Source: Ligula intestinalis
Taxonomy: Eukaryota > Platyhelminthes > Cestoda > Diphyllobothriidea > Diphyllobothriidae
Assembly: GCA_036362985.1 (NCBI GenBank)
Contig: JAYGXS010000005.1
Span: forward strand, 26,407,094 to 26,471,093
DNA length: 64,000 nt
Reading direction: 5' to 3'
The number at the start of each line of letters is the position of its first letter. Position 1 is the stretch's first letter. This document shows positions 58,067 through 64,000 of this stretch, in pieces. A program made the position numbers and the translations under genes. The notes under the pieces were generated by a model. That model made no database searches, was not told the origin of the DNA, and saw only the letters and a program-made list of their open reading frames with translations.

Positions 58067-58328
58067 TCGCTTCTTGAAACTACCTTCCTCTGACTCATGT
58101 CCCCTGGAATCAGGACGCAGTCTTGACGGCTCTCATTTTGCTGGTAGTCAACCATCATCAGGGCCATATATTTGGTCACATCTCCGACATCCTCAACGAT
58201 GTTCTTGTAGATTTGACGGACTTTTTGATCTCATACGGCGGTGTCCATCATGATCATAAACTGGTGGGTTCCATATGTTCTATTATGCCGCACCGGTTTG
58301 GGAACCCGTGTGTAGTGCCGGGAACCCG

Positions 58329-58428
58329 NNNNNNNNNNNNNNNNNNNNNNNNNNNNNNNNNNNNNNNNNNNNNNNNNNNNNNNNNNNNNNNNNNNNNNNN
58401 NNNNNNNNNNNNNNNNNNNNNNNNNNNN
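58329..58428. other. Assembly gap (100 N)
   Basis: Exactly 100 undetermined bases, a conventional placeholder for a gap of unknown size. Any statement on distance across it is unsafe. Confidence 0.99.
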
Positions 58429-58479
58429 ATAAAGATCTGAGCTGAAGATATCTGCACTGACGACGCAAAGTGGTTACAG

Positions 58480-60110
58480 TTGAACATCGATAAACTGGTT
58501 ATCTGGTCGTCCACGTCTGAGAAGGTTGAGCTGTTCAATGCATTCTTTGCAAAGCACCTTACGACGGAATCTGAACCAGTTTTGTCATTTCAGCCATGCT
58601 TAGTCAATATTATCAGTACCATAGATTTCTCCATCGAAGTAATTCGTAAGCACGTTATCCGTCTCAAAACTCGCACTTATCGGGAACTGACGGCCTTCCA
58701 AATTCACTTATAAAGAGAGTATTCAGCTTCCCCCGATTGCTTAGTCATATATTCCCAGCTTATCTTCTAAACGGTTTCTTTCCTGACTCATGGAAGACAT
58801 CTATTTTTCTTCCAGTCTTCAAGTCAGAATCTCGTTCGGACGTAAATAACTACCGAGGTGTTCATAAAACCCCGGCCCTAGCCAAACTTTTGGAAATGAT
58901 CATTTTTAATCAAATTCTCGATTTTTGTGTAGAAAATAAACTATTCAACGCCTCGCAGCATGGATTTCTACCTGAAAGATCATTCGAAACCTGCCACTTG
59001 ACGTTTCTTAACCTGGTAACTTCCCTTCGTAATGAACAGCAATCAGTAATCCTGATTTACTTTGACCTTAGTAAAGCTTTTGACAAGGTGCCGCATCGGT
59101 GCATTTCAGTGAAACTGGAAGCCCTATGCATCAGTCCTTCCCTCCTCGATTTCATTGCCTCCTACCTGTCTAACCGCAGCCAGATGGTCTTAATACTCAA
59201 TGCCTCAGCTGATCACGAGTGGCGTTTTACAAGGCACGGTTTTAGGTCCCCTCCTTTTCATTCTTTACATAAATGGAATTTCAACAGTGCTAAATAATTC
59301 GGAAAATTTCATTTATGCTGATGACCTTAAGTGTATTTACTCATTTTTAAGGACATGGCCAGTAATTGTGTTGATAAAGTTAAAGCAGACTTGCGTATCC
59401 TCTCAAGTTGTCCAGTTGGAGCGCTACATGGCAGATGGAGTTTTCTCCATCCAAATGTAGTTTCATGTGTTTTGGTCCCGCAAGGCTTCCTGCACCCATT
59501 ATCTTCCAAAACATTCCACTGTAAGAAAGATCTACGATAAAGGATTTGAGTCTTACTTACACGAATAAGCTTGCATTATTACCTCATGCAGATCGAATTT
59601 CTGCCAAGACCGCACAGATATGTGGGTTTATATCGCATAATTTTTTCCTTACAGAATCGAACTTAAAACTATACCGCATGTTTGTTCTCCCTATATTAGA
59701 ATGCTGCTGTCCGCTTTTTGGTCTCATGACCCAGAATGACCGTAGTAAGATTGAGAGGGTTCAGCGAGTTTTCACTCGTAAAATGTTTTCTGTTTCTGGG
59801 TTATACAGATAGATGTCAGTTGGCAAACATTAAATTTCTTTGGGTAAGAAGACTCGAAGCTGGTATATGCTTTCTGTTTCGCGTTAACAATAGTCCTAAT
59901 CTCCCACAAATTAACGCTCTCCTTCCGGTAGACCGACCATACGCCACTCATTACTCCTCCATGATAATTTTACCACCTTGTAGCTCCACATCTAACCGTT
60001 CTCGCTTTTTCACCTCCAAATATGCTTTTATTTGGAACAACTTTCCACTCGATATTAGGCTTTCTTCTAAACTATCAATTTTTAAGGCAAATTACATAAG
60101 CATTTAAATT
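58480..60110 (+). pseudogene. Second LINE family, copy 4
   Basis: IDFSIEVIRKHVIRLKTRTY, then FPDSWKTSIFLPVFKS, SQHGFLPERSFETCHLTF, LIYFDLSKAFDKVPHRC, VLQGTVLGPLLFILYINGI, FIYADDLKCIYSF (intact), LEYCCP-equivalent LECCCPLFGLM, WVRRLEAGICFLFRV and FIWNNFPLDIR. It extends further 5' than copies 1 and 2. At least four frame changes. A 3' UTR ends near 60680 in ATATACAAATTATTATTAG. Confidence 0.8.
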
Positions 60111-61379
60111 TAGAGGAAATAAAGTCGTTACTGTCTGTTTCCTTTCCAAACACGCAAGTTGTAGATTTTTAAAAGGGTCCTCCTGGCATTTGAAGCAGAG
60201 TCAAGCATCATTTTGAAGGGCTGCAAACTCTTCTCCGTGTTTGCAACCTTCGCTGTGGTCTTCGAGGTCACTAGTAATGGTTATCGCAAACTTTTCGATG
60301 GGCTCTGAAGTCATGTGGTCGCATCTCAGTGATGTTGCCTTGACTTCTACTGTCTTCTCCTGTTGTCTCGGATGACCCCTGTTTAACTCAGCGATATATT
60401 ATTTTTCCCATGACCATAAACGTCCCGAGCCCTCGACATCAGGTCTCAATCTAACCACATCAAACCCTGTTACCTATTAAGGCAGTTTTTTCTCCTACAG
60501 ATTTTTGGAAATCTGTGACCCGCTGAACTCATCCACCGATTTAGGAGTTTTTTTACTGCCGATGACAATTATTTTGTAAGAGTTCGCTGTTTATCATTAT
60601 CATTTTTATTTTCACGATAGCACTAAGTTTGTAACGACAGGGCCCCTTGGGCCTTAAATATACAAATTATTATTAGTAGTAACTCTAATGCATCCAAATT
60701 TATAGTTCTAAACTTTCAATTGACCAGAACGCAGCTGTCTCGGCGCAAATTTTGGGCCCTGGGCAACTTATTGCTCCTCTCTAGTCTCTATTCGTGCAAT
60801 CTTGTTGTTTCCGGCCCTCGATGAGGGCGGGATCGATTTTTTAGGTGGACCTTTCGCCCCTCTCCTGGCAATTTTAACGATCGTGGGGCCAAAGCTTGCC
60901 TGAAACTGCAGACTCTGGCACGTTTGTGTATTCTTGTCCTCTGATTTGGACGTATCTGGACCTATTAGCTGTCCGCTGCTAGCTAGGACTGTCAATATGA
61001 CTAAGAGCTGTAAATTGCAACTGGTTTCATCCAGTGGCTTTATTTCGTCGAATTGAAAAAATTCTGTAATCATATCTACTACTATGGCCGTAAGAGACTA
61101 TAGTCGTGATATTTTTCACCGGAGATCGTTGTAGTGATTATAACCCTCTGGGCATTTTGTGTCAGCAATGTTATTGCACCTTACTTTGAGTGGCGCTCGT
61201 GACTCGATCGTAGTGGCTGAGGTGCCTAGACGTTCACCTCTTGGATTGCACATCTGCGGATCGATACTCGCTCTATGCGTGACTTTTTTATCTGTCGCGA
61301 TAGTTGGGTCGCAAATTTATACGGTCTCCATGGGTTGATTTCAGGTCGGTATAAGCACAGATGACAACAACAATTAAGA
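60111..61379. other. LINE 3' UTR and intergenic DNA
   Basis: 60111-60680 is probably the 3' UTR of LINE copy 4. Beyond it a minus-strand ORF at 60768-61073 has no recognisable motif. Confidence 0.4.
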
Positions 61380-61637
61380 TGGCCTACAGTTATTTAGTAT
61401 TTGTCTTCCACTCTAATATCCTAGCTTTATGTTATAATGTCGCACTAGATAGTGTCTATAATAAAAGAAACTATTTTGGGTGGAAAAGAACAGGAGAGAC
61501 AACAAAAAGATAGGGTGGCCTTTTTTATGCAGTGCTTGTCCTCTATTCTGATATCAAAGTTCTGGGTTATAGTGTCGAACTAGCTATTGCCTATGCTAGA
61601 AGAAAGGATTTTGTGGTTGATTAGAACAGGTAACTAC
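61380..61637. repeat. Diverged tandem duplication, unit about 128 bp
   Basis: 61380-61505 and 61509-61637 share GTGGCCT/ATGGCCT, TTGTC..CCTCTAATATC-like, ATGTTATAATGTCGCACTAG (GGGTTATAGTGTCGAACTAG), TGCTATAATAAAAGAAA-like and AGAACAGG landmarks in the same order. Non-coding. Confidence 0.5.
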
Positions 61638-61801
61638 AAACGGATAGTCTAATCTGTGAATATGTAGTAACTATGCGTAAACATTATATAAGTAACGACT
61701 CAGCATTTCCGCAGTTACTTCTCAGAAACCCTGACGAAACTGATTTGGACTGTGTAGGCCAAGCCATTTTGAAATAATAAACACAAAGTTTACAAATATT
61801 G

Positions 61802-62092
61802 AAACGATATGATATTTTTATTATGCCAGTTTACAGGCAATTGTAAAGAGTTGGTAATGCACATCTTGGGCGCCTTCCAACACCTCGAAGACCGGAAAAA
61901 ACCTAAAACAAACTCCCTATGTTGCAGCCAGTATTGGTTTTGTTTCAGGTTTTGTGTTTTGTCAGAACTGGGTGAGGTAGGGAGTTTGTTTCAAGTGGAA
62001 AAACTTTCCTTCAAACGTATGGTACAAACGGAATAAATGTACAGTTGTAAGCTGAGTTGACTCATCAGCAGGAGAAATGTTTCATATCGTTT
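61802..62092. repeat. Nested inverted repeats (possible MITE)
   Basis: Outer pair AAACGATATGA (61802-61812) and TCATATCGTTT (62082-62092). Inner perfect 14-base pair AAACAAACTCCCTA (61906-61919) and TAGGGAGTTTGTTT (61978-61991). The two nested pairs suggest a small structured element. Confidence 0.5.
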
Positions 62093-62299
62093 AAAAACAT
62101 TAGTTCCAGACGGAGAGGGTTGGCACAAGAACACAGTGTTCTCAGTCTTCCTTCAATGGTTGTCGGCAAAAGTTGCGCGCTATCGGCTGAAGGGTTAGCA
62201 GACTGCGGGCTGCTGCTTCATTATCTTCAGCATGAAGCCTGGCGGGGTTCAAAGTCCACGAACGCCATCAGTGTGAAAGAGCGATTCCACCGAGTCAGC

Positions 62300-64000
62300 A
62301 TTCAAAATTCGTGACAGTTGTCCTGAATGTAGAAAACTAGTTATAGCTCTCTTTAACATAAGGTAGCTTTGCTGGGTTTAATACTTTTGGGCAGCTTATT
62401 CCAGATTGATATGGCGTTTACTGAAAAGAACTGCCGGTACTTAACTGTACGTGCCATAGGAAGAAATAAAAATACGTCTCGATGACTGGCGCGTCAAGAG
62501 TGGTCAAGCTGCCTTATTGTACTAAGAGGATTAAAGATTTGAACATTCAAAAGTCTAAACAGTAAAAGTAGACCCTTCTGCAATCTACGAAGCCACAGGG
62601 GATCCAGCTTTATAAGTTCGCACCTTTGTTGGTAGGCTAACTTACGGTGTTCTGTAGTGAAAACTCTTCTAGTGAGGAAGTGCTGCACCGATTCTATTTT
62701 CTTCCGTTCACTGGTGCGCAGAAGACTGAATAGGGGCGAGCAGTATTCAAGACTAGGTCTCACGTACATATTATACAGGCTAGTTCTAACCTTTATAGCC
62801 TTATAATTTCTGAGAATAAATCCGGTGGTTCGCGTACTTTCGAGACTATCAGGGCACAGTACTCTGAAAAATTGAGACTATTAGAGTAGGATATGCCCAA
62901 ATCCTTGATAACTCCTGCGACATTAAGTTCGTGGCCGTCAATGCTTAATTCCGGTTGATGATCGTCGCCAACAACCATAACGGAACATTTGTGCCATGAA
63001 AAGGTTAGGCGCCACGTGCAACACCACTGGGCGAAGGCCTGAAGAGCCTTTTTTATCAGCTTGAGCACGATGTTGCGATCTGCCAGTTTATATTGATAAG
63101 CGACTTTTAAATCATCAGCGTACATGAAGGGTCTGCCATACTGAAAACAATCTGAAATGTCGTTGACAAACAGGCAAAATAAGAGCGGACCCAGTACACT
63201 ACCCTGCATAACTCCACTCCTCACATGCGTGGGGTTGGAGATAACATTGGAAATTTTTACTCGTTGTGTGCGAGCATCCAAAAAGGGAGATATGAAGTTC
63301 AGAGGCTTGCTAGCTATACCTAAGGAAGCCAGTTTAAGAAGGAGGAGGTTATGATCAACCCGATCAAAGGCCTTAGTAAAAGCAAAATAGACGCTATAAG
63401 TGGCAAAACCGCTGTCTCTAGATTGCAGCACATAATCAAAGAAATTGAGCTGACAGGTGTCACAAGATCGTTTCTCGAGAAAGCCATGTTGAGTTGTATT
63501 GAGCAGGTTGTTTTCTGTCAAGTGACGCATCATCTTTTCTTTGATTAAGGTCTCTAAGATCTTTGAGGCTGCGGGAAGTGTATTTATTGGCCTAAAGTTG
63601 TCGAATGAGGTCGATCGGCCATGCTTGCGAATAGGCATTATGTGCGATTTCTTCCACAACGCAGGAAAGGTTTCGCTCTCAAAAGCAATATTAAATGCCT
63701 TACAAAGAATAGACGGAAAAGTATCATTCGCTTCAGCTTTAAGAAGGCTAACTGGGACGCCATCTGGTCCTGGACTATAAGATTGACGATAACGACGAAT
63801 GGCTACAGTCACATCCAAGAGGGTAAAACTTATGGTTTCGAGTACGGCACCCGTCCAAGCCTGGATGGCCAGAGGTGCAGCGAACGAGCTTTCACTAAAC
63901 GTTTTGCATAGGAACGCATTGAAGCTATCGGCGGTCAACTTAGCGTCAGCTATAAGGTTTCCTAAGGCGTCTTGAAGTATGGGGTGTTGCGTTTTCCTCT
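62300..64000 (-). mobile_element. Third LINE family, runs off the window
   Basis: Minus-strand non-LTR retrotransposon with RT and C-terminal domain. The 5' part lies beyond 64000: coding continues to the edge (the minus strand reads GNLIADAKLTADSFNAF there). The 3' end is near 62300 or below and could not be fixed. Confidence 0.8.
62793..64000 (-). CDS. LINE reverse transcriptase, uninterrupted, partial
   Basis: 381 residues from 63938 without a stop or frameshift, and open to the window edge. RT motifs in order: SYSPGPDGVPVSLLK, WKKSHIMPIRKHG, LNTTQHGFLEKRSCDTCQ, YSVYFAFTKAFDRVDH (usual first catalytic Asp is Ala in this copy: FAFTKAFD in place of FDFTKAFD), SGVMQGSVLGPLLFCLFVND, FMYADDLKVAYQY (catalytic pair intact), KDLGISYSNSLNFSEY. 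The frame ends at 62793. A C-terminal segment, LEYCSPLFSLLRTSERKKIE..LWLRRLQKGLLLLFRL, follows in another frame at 62769-62494. This is the best-preserved retroelement frame here but is probably not active. Confidence 0.75.
   Translation of the reverse strand, partial: RKTQHPILQDALGNLIADAKLTADSFNAFLCKTFSESSFAAPLAIQAWTGAVLETISFTLLDVTVAIRRYRQSYSPGPDGVPVSLLKAEANDTFPSILCKAFNIAFESETFPALWKKSHIMPIRKHGRSTSFDNFRPINTLPAASKILETLIKEKMMRHLTENNLLNTTQHGFLEKRSCDTCQLNFFDYVLQSRDSGFATYSVYFAFTKAFDRVDHNLLLLKLASLGIASKPLNFISPFLDARTQRVKISNVISNPTHVRSGVMQGSVLGPLLFCLFVNDISDCFQYGRPFMYADDLKVAYQYKLADRNIVLKLIKKALQAFAQWCCTWRLTFSWHKCSVMVVGDDHQPELSIDGHELNVAGVIKDLGISYSNSLNFSEYCALIVSKVREPPDLFSEIIRL

Noticed and set aside
60768..61073. 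101-residue minus-strand ORF
   Set aside because: No recognised domain and no neighbouring exon support; could be chance.
62055..62090. CTGATGAG on the minus strand considered as a fourth hammerhead
   Set aside because: GAAAC lies upstream rather than downstream of the box, so the order of core elements is wrong.

Overview
This is a eukaryotic window dominated by decayed transposable elements, with one clear host gene. The best fit is a parasitic flatworm, most likely a diphyllobothriid-type tapeworm (inference). The reasons are very short introns (31 and 44 bp) in an otherwise canonical beta-tubulin gene, a non-LTR retrotransposon whose reverse transcriptase is followed by three C2H2 zinc fingers, Penelope-like elements, and a Ty3/Gypsy element with an unusual Gag zinc motif. 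No rRNA, intact tRNA, CRISPR or bacterial-style operon was seen.

Layout. 0-6 kb: a Tc1/mariner transposase tail, a 1.5 kb element bounded by 28-bp inverted repeats and TA, a Penelope terminal fragment, an exon that looks like a DUF4806 domain, and on the minus strand a long broken gene of a widespread transposase-domain-like protein family. 6-8 kb: a 5'-truncated Penelope-like element with inverted flanking repeats. 8.9-9.9 kb: two repeat copies facing each other with about 330-bp arms. 10-13.5 kb and 20.5-31.6 kb: mostly intergenic DNA with dispersed repeats, tRNA-like SINEs and a degenerate CCTAA-rich tract. 13.5-20.5 kb and 31.7-37.6 kb: three minus-strand insertions of one zinc-finger LINE, one near full length, one 5'-truncated and one only a 3' end, all ending in a (TG)n tail. 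37.6-37.85 kb: a second Penelope endonuclease fragment.

The host gene is a three-exon beta-tubulin at 39983-41395 on the minus strand, complete from Met to stop (445 residues), with Tyr at residue 200. A CR1-like LINE lies head-to-head with it from about 41.86 kb. 45-53.5 kb holds further CR1-like relics. One of these is split by a 4.4 kb Ty3/Gypsy element with two 362-363 bp LTRs, so the nesting order can be read directly.

53.6-60.1 kb is a cluster of four copies of a second LINE family in mixed orientation, interrupted by a 100-base assembly gap. 62.3-64 kb holds a third LINE on the minus strand. It has an uninterrupted 381-residue reverse transcriptase segment with an intact YADD motif and runs off the window edge.

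Apart from tubulin, every recognisable coding region is mobile-element derived and nearly all are broken. The most useful signals are structural: exact element ends, nested insertions, hammerhead-ribozyme-like motifs at Penelope ends, and paired copies of one LINE that show which catalytic residues each lost.
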